Origin: an uncultured Clostridia bacterium
Lineage (GTDB): Bacteria; Bacillota; Clostridia; UBA1381
Assembly: GCA_934486495.1 (NCBI GenBank)
Contig: CAKSPW010000011.1
Location: 1 to 43,809, forward strand
Reading direction: 5' to 3'
DNA: 43,809 nt
Positions 7,945 through 15,866 of this stretch are shown piece after piece. A program made the position numbers and the translations under genes. Position 1 is the stretch's first letter, and each line of letters opens with the position of its first letter. The notes under the pieces were generated by a model. It had not been told where the DNA came from and made no database searches. It saw only the letters and a program-made list of their open reading frames with translations.

Positions 7945-9771
7945 ATGAAAAAATTAATAAGCATAATAATGTCCGGTGCAATTATGGCATCCTGCCTTGT
8001 GACAGCGTCGGCGGCAAATAAATTCACGGACTTCTCACAGGATAAATATTCGTGGGCATACACTCAGGTTATGGATATGGTTGAAAGAGGCTATATAACC
8101 GGCTATGACGACAATACATTTAAGCCCGATAACAGCGTAACCAGGCTTGAAGTGCTTGCGCTTTTCTCAAGAGCAATGGGTGCGCTTGATGACGAAAATG
8201 AGGAGATTCTCAAAAAAGCTGTTGATACCTTTTCCGATACATTAAAGCCGTACGGGCTTACATGGGGCGAAAAGGAAATATGCTTCCTGCTTTACAGAGA
8301 TGTTTTGACGCTTGACGACCTTAATACATATCTTAAGGACAAGCTTAAAAACGAAGCTATGCCGAGATATGAAGCGGCAATTATCATCACTAAGGCTATG
8401 GGCGGACAAAAATCCGCAACAAGCTCGCAGTCGGTAACGCTTGATTTCAGCGACCAAAAGGATATTCCGTCAAACGCACTTCAGTATGTTAAGTACGTTT
8501 CCGACAACGGAATTATGACCGGCATGGAAGACGGCACATTCTCACCGAACACAAGCGTTTTAAGAAGCCAAATGGCGGTAATGCTTAAAAGAGTAGTCGA
8601 TAAAATGGACTACACCGTAGTCTCAGGCAAGCTTTCCGAGGTTGATGTAAACGGAAGAATTGTATCGCTTACCGACAAGGACGGCGATATTGTAAAGTAT
8701 ACATATCTTGCAAATGTTTTAATGAAGGTTGACGGCGTTGAAACAAATCCGAAGTACATGACGGTCGGCGTTTCGGCAATTGTAACGCTTTCAAATAACA
8801 AGGTTTGCTATATCGACACACTCGCATCCGTTCCCGACGAGCAGATTGCAGGTACATTCCAGGCAAGAAGCACCTCCGGCACGGTTACGAGAATTACAAT
8901 AAGAAAAGACGGAGATACGACAAATACTTCATATGAATGCAGTCCGTCGGTATCCGTAACATACAACGGCTCACCGTCAACACTTGCAAACTTCAAGCAA
9001 TTCGACTATGTAAAGCTTGAGCTTGTTGACGGCAAGGTTGAAAAAATAATGGGAGAAACAAAAGAAACGACAATTACAAATGCCGTTATAACCAATATTT
9101 CTCTCGAGCCGGATTTTACAATTACAATATCTCACGCAAAAGATGAATATGACGGAGAAACATATCCTATCGCCGACGATGTAACGGTTATCAAAAATAA
9201 TGACAATGCTGACTTTAACTCTGTTTATGTAGGCGACAGAGTAACCCTTACATTAAACTACGGCAAAGTAACGGGAATTAAGGCTTCCTCAACAACAAAA
9301 ACAATTGAGGGAAGTATAAAATCAATCAACATTTCTCAAATGCCTTCAATAATCGTAAACGTGAACGGCGAAGAAAGAGAATTCAGTGTTGCAACAGGCG
9401 TTGTAATTAAAATCAACGGAAACGACGGAACGCTTTACGATTTCAGAGTCGGCGACGTTGTAAAAATAACTCTTGAAAGCGAAACGGTAACAAAAATTCA
9501 AGCGTCAAGCTCACAGTCAACAACAGGAAAGGTTGACGGCGTTGTTACGGCTGTAAACTCGGCATACGGATTTATCAAAGTATCTTACAGAAACGATAAC
9601 GGATATACAATTGAAGAAACCGTTTACTGCAAGGATACGTCAACAACTATCCTTAATGAAGCGGGCGCAACAAAGAAGGTTAAGGACATAGCCGTAGGTC
9701 AGAACGTAACCGTTCACGGCGCACAGTCAAACGGCGCATTTGTTGCCAAAATCATTATAATAAGCGGTTAA
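7945..9771 (+). CDS. Secreted SLH-domain protein with repeated beta-barrel-like modules
   Basis: This 608-aa exported protein has a signal peptide ending near TASAA and three SLH repeats: about residues 26-72 (MVERGYITGYDDNTFKPD), a divergent second at 85-150, and a third at 170-220 (NGIMTGMEDGTFSPNTSVL). The remaining 385 residues contain several related short modules built on G-x-V/I-x-x-V/I starts and a VGDxVxxxL turn (for example FRVGDVVKITLES), suggesting tandem small beta domains. The reading frame is open 22 codons further upstream, but ACGGAGG lies 9 bases before the ATG at 7945, and that start gives a clean signal peptide. It is divergent from the 847-aa SLH protein and may be its structural partner; a biochemical function cannot be assigned. 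Confidence 0.85.
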   Translation: MKKLISIIMSGAIMASCLVTASAANKFTDFSQDKYSWAYTQVMDMVERGYITGYDDNTFKPDNSVTRLEVLALFSRAMGALDDENEEILKKAVDTFSDTLKPYGLTWGEKEICFLLYRDVLTLDDLNTYLKDKLKNEAMPRYEAAIIITKAMGGQKSATSSQSVTLDFSDQKDIPSNALQYVKYVSDNGIMTGMEDGTFSPNTSVLRSQMAVMLKRVVDKMDYTVVSGKLSEVDVNGRIVSLTDKDGDIVKYTYLANVLMKVDGVETNPKYMTVGVSAIVTLSNNKVCYIDTLASVPDEQIAGTFQARSTSGTVTRITIRKDGDTTNTSYECSPSVSVTYNGSPSTLANFKQFDYVKLELVDGKVEKIMGETKETTITNAVITNISLEPDFTITISHAKDEYDGETYPIADDVTVIKNNDNADFNSVYVGDRVTLTLNYGKVTGIKASSTTKTIEGSIKSINISQMPSIIVNVNGEEREFSVATGVVIKINGNDGTLYDFRVGDVVKITLESETVTKIQASSSQSTTGKVDGVVTAVNSAYGFIKVSYRNDNGYTIEETVYCKDTSTTILNEAGATKKVKDIAVGQNVTVHGAQSNGAFVAKIIIISG

Positions 9772-9800
9772 TTAACCGTTAACAGACACACATTAAAAAT

Positions 9801-9830
9801 GACGGCAGTCGTAATCGGCTGTCGTCTTTT
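9801..9830 (+). terminator. Intrinsic terminator after the plus-strand SLH gene
   Basis: GACGGCAGTCG (9801-9811) pairs with CGGCTGTCGTC (9816-9826), allowing two G-U pairs, with a 4-nt loop, followed by TTTT. It sits 30 bp after the stop at 9771. Confidence 0.75.
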
Positions 9831-9877
9831 ATTGCAGAATAAGAGCAAAATTGTGCTAATATAGTGCAAAATAATCA

Positions 9878-9906
9878 TTGCATAAAACTTCCCGGTATTA
9901 TATAAT
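9878..9906 (+). promoter_or_regulatory. Predicted promoter of the sugar isomerase/oxidoreductase pair
   Basis: TTGCAT (9878-9883), a 17-bp spacer and a perfect TATAAT (9901-9906) lie 38 bp upstream of the ATG at 9944. Confidence 0.7.
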
Positions 9907-9943
9907 GAATTTAAAAGATACCATATTAAAGGAGAGGTCAGAA

Positions 9944-10756
9944 ATGGAAATAGGAATACTTATTCACCTTAGTGACAATGCAGACGATGATTTTAGAAAA
10001 GTAAGCGAAATGGGCTTTTCATCATGTCAGCTTACGTGCTGGAATATGAACTACTTCAATGACGAAAAAGCCGAAGAAGTACTTGCGGCAATGAAAAAGT
10101 ACAACATTGAAATCACAACCTTCTGGTGCGGCTGGAGCGGCCCGGCAGTATGGAATTTCACCGAAGGTCCGCTCACTCTCGGCATCGTTCCGGCAGAATA
10201 TCGTTTCAAGCGTATAGAAGAGTTGAAGCTCGGAGGCGACTTTGCCAAAAAGCTCGGCGTAAAGAACGTTGCAACGCACATGGGATTTATCCCCGAGGTT
10301 CCGGCTTCCGAGCAATATCGTGCGGTTGTTGCAGCAATCAGAAATATTGCTGAGCATCTTAAGGAAAACGATCAAAACCTTCTTTTTGAAACAGGTCAGG
10401 AAACACCGGTTACGCTCCGCCGTGCAATTGAGGACGTAGGGACAGGCAATCTCGGAATTAACCTTGACCCTGCCAACCTAATACTTTACGGAAAAGCAAA
10501 CCCGATTGATTCGCTTGATGTTTTCGGAGATCTTGTTATGAACGTTCACGCAAAAGACGGTTGCTACCCGACCTGCGGTAAGAATCTTGGAGAAGAAAAG
10601 CCAATCGGTGCAGGAAAGGTTGATTTCCCACGTTTTATTGCAAAGCTTAAGGAAGTAGGATACGACGGACCTTTGACTATCGAACGCGAAATCACAGGTG
10701 AGCAGCAAAAGCACGACATACTCGTAGCCAAAAACCTTCTTGAAGGCCTTATATAA
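9944..10756 (+). CDS. Sugar phosphate isomerase/epimerase-like TIM-barrel protein
   Basis: This 270-aa cytoplasmic protein belongs to the AP-endonuclease-2-like (xylose isomerase-like) TIM-barrel family, which includes IolE/IolI and sugar epimerases. Metal-binding signatures are visible: the Glu in FETGQETP near residue 150, NLDPANLILYG near 178 and HAKDG near 203, then a late Glu in TIEREITG near 250. The ATG at 9944 has GGAGAGG 7 bases upstream; an open frame upstream lacks a ribosome binding site. It is followed after 15 bp by a Gfo/Idh/MocA dehydrogenase, a pairing common in inositol or uncommon-sugar catabolism. The substrate cannot be read from sequence. Confidence 0.85.
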   Translation: MEIGILIHLSDNADDDFRKVSEMGFSSCQLTCWNMNYFNDEKAEEVLAAMKKYNIEITTFWCGWSGPAVWNFTEGPLTLGIVPAEYRFKRIEELKLGGDFAKKLGVKNVATHMGFIPEVPASEQYRAVVAAIRNIAEHLKENDQNLLFETGQETPVTLRRAIEDVGTGNLGINLDPANLILYGKANPIDSLDVFGDLVMNVHAKDGCYPTCGKNLGEEKPIGAGKVDFPRFIAKLKEVGYDGPLTIEREITGEQQKHDILVAKNLLEGLI

Positions 10757-10771
10757 GAAAGGATGATTTTT

Positions 10772-11743
10772 ATGATTAAAACAGCACTTATCGGAATAGG
10801 CGGTATGGGTTCCGTTCACTTCAGCGCACATATGGAAAGTCCGAATATGGAGCTTTTGGCAGTTGCGGACGTAAGAGTCGATATGGCAAAGGAAAAGGTT
10901 GGTGACAATCCCGTTAAGGTATATCACGATATTGACGAGCTTTTAAAAAACGAAAAGCCCGATGTTGTGGATATTTGTACTCCAAGCTATCTTCATGCAC
11001 AGCTCAGCATAAAAGCGCTTGAGGCAGGCTGCCATGTAATTTGTGAAAAGCCGATGACAATCAAATCCTCGGACTGCGACAGAATTATTGCCGCTGCCGA
11101 GAAAAACGGAAAGCTGTTTATGACAGCACACGTTGTAAGATTTATGAAGCCGTATATGTTCCTCAAGGACGTTATTAACAGCGGCGACCTCGGTAAGCTT
11201 TTAAGACTTGACATGAAGAGAACAGGCAGTATCCCACTTTGGTCATGGGAGGATTGGATGCGTGATATTACAAAAAGCGGCGGTGTTCCGATTGACCTTT
11301 CAATTCATGATATCGACTATGTAAGAAGCGTTCTCGGCGAGCCGGATACAGCGGACAGCATATACTATAAAATGCACGGCAACAATGATTACCTGCTTTC
11401 TACACTTACATACGGAGAAACTGTTGTAACTACAGAGGGCGCATGGTATAACTGTGATCTCCCCTTCTCCGCATCGTTTATTGCCGTGTTTGAAAACGGA
11501 TATGTAAAGCTTGATGACAACGGTCTTTGCAAAAACGGTGAAATTATCGAGCTTGACAAAACCGATACGCACGAAGACACTGAAATCAACATAAAGAGCG
11601 ACAACGCATACGCAAATGAAATCGAGTATTTTGTTGACTGCGTAAAGAACAACAAAAAGCCTGAAATGGTTCTTCCGGAAAGCTCAAAGGCAAGCATCGA
11701 GCTTGTTGAAAGACTTTTGAAAAATGCAAAGGTAATAGGCTAA
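10772..11743 (+). CDS. Gfo/Idh/MocA family NAD(P)-dependent oxidoreductase
   Basis: This 323-aa cytoplasmic dehydrogenase is probably specific for a sugar or cyclitol. The Rossmann fold starts at residue 3 with ALIGIGGMGSVHF. The conserved CEKPMT motif near residue 92 carries the catalytic-region Lys, and the C-terminal part contains DLSIHDIDYV with the expected His/Asp near 170. The start at 10772 is chosen because GAAAGGATG forms the ribosome binding site; an earlier in-frame ATG at 10763 overlaps that site. It is co-transcribed with the upstream isomerase and ends in a strong terminator. The inferred role is oxidation of a hydroxyl on the substrate that the isomerase also handles. Confidence 0.88.
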   Translation: MIKTALIGIGGMGSVHFSAHMESPNMELLAVADVRVDMAKEKVGDNPVKVYHDIDELLKNEKPDVVDICTPSYLHAQLSIKALEAGCHVICEKPMTIKSSDCDRIIAAAEKNGKLFMTAHVVRFMKPYMFLKDVINSGDLGKLLRLDMKRTGSIPLWSWEDWMRDITKSGGVPIDLSIHDIDYVRSVLGEPDTADSIYYKMHGNNDYLLSTLTYGETVVTTEGAWYNCDLPFSASFIAVFENGYVKLDDNGLCKNGEIIELDKTDTHEDTEINIKSDNAYANEIEYFVDCVKNNKKPEMVLPESSKASIELVERLLKNAKVIG

Positions 11744-11747
11744 CCTA

Positions 11748-11775
11748 AAAATCGGCGGTCTCCGCCGATTTTTTT
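11748..11775 (+). terminator. Intrinsic terminator after the oxidoreductase gene
   Basis: AAATCGGCGG (11749-11758) and CCGCCGATTT (11762-11771) form a perfect 10-bp stem with a 3-nt loop, followed by a T-run to 11775. Confidence 0.92.
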
Positions 11776-11782
11776 ATTGTAA

Positions 11783-11817
11783 AAGCGCTTGACAAAGCAC
11801 GCTATATGTGATATTCT
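11783..11817 (+). promoter_or_regulatory. Promoter of the SGNH hydrolase gene with overlapping palindrome
   Basis: A perfect TTGACA (11789-11794), a 17-bp spacer and TATTCT (11812-11817) precede the gene at 11851. The 8-bp palindrome AAGCGCTT (11783-11790) overlaps the first bases of the -35. This core is typical of LacI-family (including CcpA) operators, but the flanking bases do not fit the CcpA consensus, so regulation is only suggested. Confidence 0.7.
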
Positions 11818-11850
11818 AATAGATATATATTAACATTTGGAGGAATAAAA

Positions 11851-12489
11851 ATGCAGCTTAATAATGCAAAAATCAATTTTATCGGCGACAGTATAACCGA
11901 GGGTATCGGCACAACCTGCCGTGAAGCGATGTTCAGCGAGATAATAGCCAAACAAACAGGTGCTAAAATCAGAAATTACGGCATCAGTGCGACCAGAATT
12001 GCAAATCAAATTAAAATTGTTGAGGATATAGACACAAAATCATTTTGTCAGAGATTTGATACCATGGACGATGACGCCGATATTATTCTGATTTTCGGCG
12101 GCACAAACGATTACGGTCACGGAGACGCACCGTTCGGCAAATTTTCGGACAGAACACCCGAAACGTTCTGCGGCGCACTTCACTATTTGATGAACGGTCT
12201 TATAACAAAGTACCCGTCATCTCAAATCGTGTTTTTAACACCCCTGCACAGAGAAAATGAAAACGTCCCGAACGAATCAAATTCGCTCCCTCTTAAGGCA
12301 TATGTGGACAAAATCCGTGAAACAGCCGAATATTATTCGCTCCCCGTCCTTGACCTTTACGCCGAGGGAGGTATTTATCCCGACAATATACATCAAAAGG
12401 AGCTGTATTGTCCCGACGGACTTCACCCGAACGATGCCGGAAACGAAAAAATTGCAAAAAAAATCATTGAATTTTTAAAAACACTTTAA
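11851..12489 (+). CDS. SGNH/GDSL-family esterase (lipase/acylhydrolase)
   Basis: This 212-aa hydrolase shows the four SGNH blocks: block I FIGDSITEG at residues 10-18 with the nucleophilic Ser, a Gly in NYGIS near 43, block III GGTNDYG near 87 and block V PDGLHPNDAG near 189 containing the catalytic Asp and His. There is no signal peptide, so it acts in the cytoplasm. The start has GGAGGA 6 bases upstream. It has its own promoter after the isomerase/dehydrogenase operon and is followed by a second esterase-like gene. Together they suggest removal of acetyl or similar ester groups from imported oligosaccharides, though the natural substrate is unknown. Confidence 0.88.
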   Translation: MQLNNAKINFIGDSITEGIGTTCREAMFSEIIAKQTGAKIRNYGISATRIANQIKIVEDIDTKSFCQRFDTMDDDADIILIFGGTNDYGHGDAPFGKFSDRTPETFCGALHYLMNGLITKYPSSQIVFLTPLHRENENVPNESNSLPLKAYVDKIRETAEYYSLPVLDLYAEGGIYPDNIHQKELYCPDGLHPNDAGNEKIAKKIIEFLKTL

Positions 12490-12499
12490 TAAAGAATTG

Positions 12500-12589
12500 A
12501 CGTGAAAATATGCAATGCATTCTGCCTCTTTTCAGGATTTTGAGTGATATATTGCGCTTAAAAAGCAGTCAACCATCATCTTTTCACGT
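12500..12589 (+). repeat. Widely spaced inverted repeat upstream of the alpha/beta-hydrolase gene
   Basis: ACGTGAAAA (12500-12508) and TTTTCACGT (12581-12589) are a perfect 9-bp inverted repeat separated by 72 bp, filling most of the gap between the two esterase genes. It could be a pair of half-operators or close a long RNA structure. A separate 10-bp palindrome GCTGTACAGC lies at 12602-12611, just before the ribosome binding site. Confidence 0.4.
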
Positions 12590-12628
12590 TATATTTGTGC
12601 TGCTGTACAGCGGCGGAAGGAGATTAAA

Positions 12629-13261
12629 ATGAAAGTTGAAAAGCACATTAATAACGGATTTCCGTTTTCATTCATATCGTACATATCAGACGAAATAAGC
12701 GAACACCCTGCAATTATTTTTCACCTTCACGGTGCCGGAGAACGAGGTGACGGAGATAATGATTTAGAGCTTGTTTTGGTAAACGGATTCCCGAAAACAA
12801 TTGAGGACTGTCCTTCGTTTAAGGACTGCATTCTTGTCATGCCGCAATGCCCCGAAAATTCCTTTTGGGCGGCAAAAGTTGAAAGTCTTAAAAAATTTAT
12901 GGACTCGGTATGTAACCTTTACAATGCGGATATGAGCAGAATATACTTAGCCGGACTTAGCATGGGCGGATTCGGAACATGGTACACCGCAATGGCGTAT
13001 CCGGATATGTTTGCGGCAATAGCACCGTGCTGCGGCGGAGGTATGCCGTGGAACGCCGAAGTCCTTAAAATGCCTGTGTGGGCATTTCACGGGAGCGAGG
13101 ACAGCGTCGTCCTTCCGTCAAACTCAATTGATATGATTAACGCTCTAAAAAACACAAACGATAACGTTAAGTTCGATTTGTATGAGGGCGTGGGTCATGA
13201 CTCATGGGTAAAAGCGTTTGATGAACCGCTCTTAAAATGGCTTTTGAGCCAGCATAAATAA
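12629..13261 (+). CDS. Alpha/beta-hydrolase, phospholipase/carboxylesterase-like
   Basis: This 210-aa cytoplasmic serine hydrolase has no signal peptide. It shows an oxyanion-hole segment HLHGAGERG near residue 33, the nucleophile elbow GLSMGGFGTW near 109, a catalytic-acid candidate in GSEDSVV near 155 and the catalytic His in GVGHDSW near 189. The fold resembles dienelactone hydrolase or feruloyl/acetyl esterases such as the polyhydroxybutyrate-depolymerase-like family. GGAAGGAG lies 7 bases before the ATG. It is the last gene of the plus-strand carbohydrate cluster and ends before a bidirectional terminator. Its substrate is not predictable. Confidence 0.85.
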   Translation: MKVEKHINNGFPFSFISYISDEISEHPAIIFHLHGAGERGDGDNDLELVLVNGFPKTIEDCPSFKDCILVMPQCPENSFWAAKVESLKKFMDSVCNLYNADMSRIYLAGLSMGGFGTWYTAMAYPDMFAAIAPCCGGGMPWNAEVLKMPVWAFHGSEDSVVLPSNSIDMINALKNTNDNVKFDLYEGVGHDSWVKAFDEPLLKWLLSQHK

Positions 13262-13413
13262 ATCGGTTAATTCGTTTCATATCACCAACTGTAATCAAAG
13301 AGATTTCTTCCGGCGTTACAGCCATGAAATCATCGGCGTATCAAGGACGCGCTTTACAGCAAGTGTGAATTTAACGTTTATTAATCAACCGTTTTTCACA
13401 GTTTAGGAAATCA

Positions 13414-13449
13414 AAAATGCGCCGCAAACAGTACTCTGCGGCGCATTTT
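13414..13449. terminator. Bidirectional intrinsic terminator
   Basis: AAAATGCGCCGCA (13414-13426) and TGCGGCGCATTTT (13437-13449) form a perfect 13-bp stem. The T-rich arms on both strands let it serve the plus-strand esterase gene and the minus-strand rqcH gene, which converge here. The 150 bp between 13262 and 13413 hold nothing I recognise. Confidence 0.92.
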
Positions 13450-13470
13450 CTTATCCGACAGGCTCTGACA

Positions 13471-15207
13471 TCAACATTCGTCAAAGCGTTTCGGAGTAAC
13501 ATAAACTGTATTGTAATTATCGTAAATAACCATACCCGGCTTTGCACCTGACGGTTTTTTTACATTTTTTATCTGCGTATAGTCAACCGGGACCTGATTT
13601 GAATTTCTGCCCTTTGAGTAATACGCCGCAAGCTGTGCCGCCATAAGCATTGTTTCATCCGGCACATTTTTATCCGTTTTAAGCTTTATCACGGTATGAG
13701 AGCCGTGGATAAGCTTTGTATGAAACCATATATCCGATGTGTTGGCAAGCCTAAGCGTAAGAAAGTCGTTTTGCGTATTGTTTTTTCCTACATAAATATC
13801 AAATCCGTCCGGGGATATAAAATGCATAGGCTCTGACTTTAAAGCCTGCTTATTCTTCTTGTTTTTTGCCGCTCGCTTTATATATCCCGTTTCCGAAAGC
13901 TCCGTTCGGATAGCGTTTATATCCGCCTCGCTCGTACAGTTTTCAACAGACGCAAGCGTGCTTTCAAGATAGTATATGTTTTCATCATTCTGCTTTTGCT
14001 GAATTGCGGCCTCCGTTTCCGCCGTTTTTGCTTTTCTGTACTTTTTGTAATAATGCTGAGCATTTTGAGACGGCGTCATATTAGCGTCAAGAGGTATCTT
14101 TATAGGTGTGTTATTATCATAATAATTCACCGCTTCTATTTCGCTGTCACCCTCTTTGACAGCATAAATATTAGCCGTTATCAAATCGCCGTATATTTTA
14201 TACATATCCTTTTTTTCAGCGTCAGCAATTGTTTTTGCAAGAATTATGCGTTTTTTGTACGCACGCTCCAAAAGATTTCCGAGCAGCTTAACAACATCCG
14301 CACTTTTTTGTTTCATGCGTTCAAGTGCGTCACGACCCGAATAAAAATCCTCTATTACAGCGCTTACAGACTCATATTTGTTTATTTTCATCAATCCGCC
14401 GTACTGCTTTATATCAATTGCGCTGAATTCTGCAAGCTTATTTGCTTTTTCGTCATACACAATACATGGCAAAAATTCACCCTGCCTTACCTCATCGGAT
14501 ACTTTCTTTATTTCACCGAAAAGCCTTGATAAATCCTCCGCCTCGCACAGCTTAATGCCAGCATTGCCGTATGCACGATAAACTATTTCACGTGCCGTAA
14601 GCGGACTTATCCCCGATATTTTCGACATAATCGCTTTGGACAGAAGCTCGCCTTGCGGCACGTCAAAGCTTAAAGTACCCTCAAACTCCGTGAGCGGAAT
14701 TTTATCCTGTTGCGGCGGATACTCATACATAAGTCCCGGAAGCACCTGTCTTACCGAGCTTACCGATAAATCTATATGCTTTATGGCGTCGATAATATTA
14801 CCGTTTTCTCCGACAAGGATAATATTCGAGTGTCTGCCCATTATTTCGACTATCAGCTGTTTTTCCGTAAGGTCGCCAAGCTCGTTTCGGCTTTCTATGT
14901 GAATTGAGATTATGCGCTCAAATCCTATTTGTTCAACTCTTACTATCTTTCCGCCGCCGATATGCTTTCTAAGAAGCATACAAAAAAGCGGCGCTGTAAT
15001 CGGATTTATTTTCTGTTTATCCGTAAAATTCGCTCTCGGATGCGCCGATCCGACCGAGATAAGCAGTGTTTTTGAAAATCCCGCCGCGCGGATATGCAAA
15101 GTTATCTCATCACGCTCCGGCTGATGAATTTTATCTATCCGACAACCCGTAATTTCGTTTTTAATTTCATTTGTAAGACATCTTACAACAAGTGCATCAA
15201 ATGACAT
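13471..15207 (-). CDS. rqcH: NFACT-family ribosome quality-control factor RqcH (FbpA-like)
   Basis: This 578-aa protein is the bacterial Rqc2 homologue. In Bacillus it binds obstructed 50S subunits and recruits tRNA-Ala to add C-terminal alanine tails for degradation. It shows the NFACT-N start MSFDALVV, the conserved EIMGRHSNIILVGENG near residue 120, a coiled-coil middle (about 275-440, rich in Lys/Glu) and the C-terminal NFACT-R domain with DIWFHTKLIHGSHTVI near 505. The start at 15207 follows GGGAG by 8 bases; an extra ten codons upstream are open but do not match the family. At the position of the Bacillus DR pair (97/98) this protein has Glu97-Arg98. Older annotations call it fibronectin-binding protein. 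Confidence 0.92.
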   Translation of the reverse strand: MSFDALVVRCLTNEIKNEITGCRIDKIHQPERDEITLHIRAAGFSKTLLISVGSAHPRANFTDKQKINPITAPLFCMLLRKHIGGGKIVRVEQIGFERIISIHIESRNELGDLTEKQLIVEIMGRHSNIILVGENGNIIDAIKHIDLSVSSVRQVLPGLMYEYPPQQDKIPLTEFEGTLSFDVPQGELLSKAIMSKISGISPLTAREIVYRAYGNAGIKLCEAEDLSRLFGEIKKVSDEVRQGEFLPCIVYDEKANKLAEFSAIDIKQYGGLMKINKYESVSAVIEDFYSGRDALERMKQKSADVVKLLGNLLERAYKKRIILAKTIADAEKKDMYKIYGDLITANIYAVKEGDSEIEAVNYYDNNTPIKIPLDANMTPSQNAQHYYKKYRKAKTAETEAAIQQKQNDENIYYLESTLASVENCTSEADINAIRTELSETGYIKRAAKNKKNKQALKSEPMHFISPDGFDIYVGKNNTQNDFLTLRLANTSDIWFHTKLIHGSHTVIKLKTDKNVPDETMLMAAQLAAYYSKGRNSNQVPVDYTQIKNVKKPSGAKPGMVIYDNYNTVYVTPKRFDEC

Positions 15208-15302
15208 ATCATAAACTCCCAACCTCAAATTATCCAAACTGTAATTATCTTTTATATAACAATTACCCTATAAAAAAAGAATTCCGTCAGCAAGCGTCCG
15301 GG

Positions 15303-15794
15303 TTATACTCCCAATCTGTAATTGTCTATATCCCTGTATGCGCCGAACTTTTCACCGACCTCTTTTATTCTGCCGCAATACTCAAATCCGAATTTCTCAT
15401 GAAGTCGTTCGCTTGCCCTGTTTCCGCTCGTTATAACCGATACTATTGTATGAGTGCGCTCGTCCCCTCTTGCCATGGCTATAATTTTATCCATAAGTGC
15501 AGTCGCTGCGTGTTTTCCTCTGTAATCGGGATGAACATAAACCGAAAGCTCCACACACGATTTATACGCTTCCTTTTCACGATACGGAGAAAGACTTGCA
15601 TACCCTATCACCCGTCCGTCAGCCTCGCACACAATAAGCGGATGATTGTCCTTATTGTAGTGACCGAACCACTCTTTTCTGTCCTCGAGTGATTTTTCCT
15701 TCAAATCAAGCGTTGCAACACCGTTTATAATCTCATAGTTATATATAAAACGCAAGTCCTCTATGTCCCTTGCTTCCGCTTTTCTGATTATCAT
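15303..15794 (-). CDS. GNAT N-acetyltransferase, phosphinothricin/MnaT-like
   Basis: This 163-aa cytoplasmic acetyltransferase transfers an acetyl group from acetyl-CoA to a small amine. It matches the Pat/MnaT (YncA) subgroup: start MIIRKAEARDIEDL, FIYNYEIINGVATLD near residue 17, the core VELSVYVHPDYRGKHAATAL near 81-100 that includes the RGKHAA CoA-binding loop, and a C-terminal HEKFGFEYCGRIKEVG. Members acetylate methionine sulfone or sulfoximine and phosphinothricin. The ribosome binding site is GGGGGGATGG. It sits between jag and rqcH as a single gene. Its last codons resemble the sequence just upstream of rqcH. Confidence 0.88.
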   Translation of the reverse strand: MIIRKAEARDIEDLRFIYNYEIINGVATLDLKEKSLEDRKEWFGHYNKDNHPLIVCEADGRVIGYASLSPYREKEAYKSCVELSVYVHPDYRGKHAATALMDKIIAMARGDERTHTIVSVITSGNRASERLHEKFGFEYCGRIKEVGEKFGAYRDIDNYRLGV

Positions 15795-15804
15795 TTTCCA
15801 TCCC

Positions 15805-15848
15805 CCCGAAAAAGCAAATTGAGGTGCTGACGCTCGGCCGGCACCTCA
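15805..15848 (-). terminator. Intrinsic terminator of the rpmH-rnpA-yidD-yidC-jag operon
   Basis: TGAGGTGC (15820-15827) and GCACCTCA (15841-15848) form an 8-bp stem. On the minus strand it is followed by ATTTGCTTTTT. It lies 19 bp past the jag stop codon. Confidence 0.8.
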
Positions 15849-15866
15849 TCGGTTCATATATTAAAA

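Noticed and set aside
11779..11795. CcpA catabolite-repression site at the SGNH promoter
   Set aside because: Only the AAGCGCTT core fits; the flanking bases do not match the consensus, so I kept it as a generic palindrome.
13262..13413. Remnant gene between the esterase and the bidirectional terminator
   Set aside because: No frame is open long enough, and no motif was recognised on either strand.
13996..14529. 177-codon plus-strand open frame
   Set aside because: It lies opposite rqcH, has no ribosome binding site and no recognisable domain; it is a shadow of the real gene.
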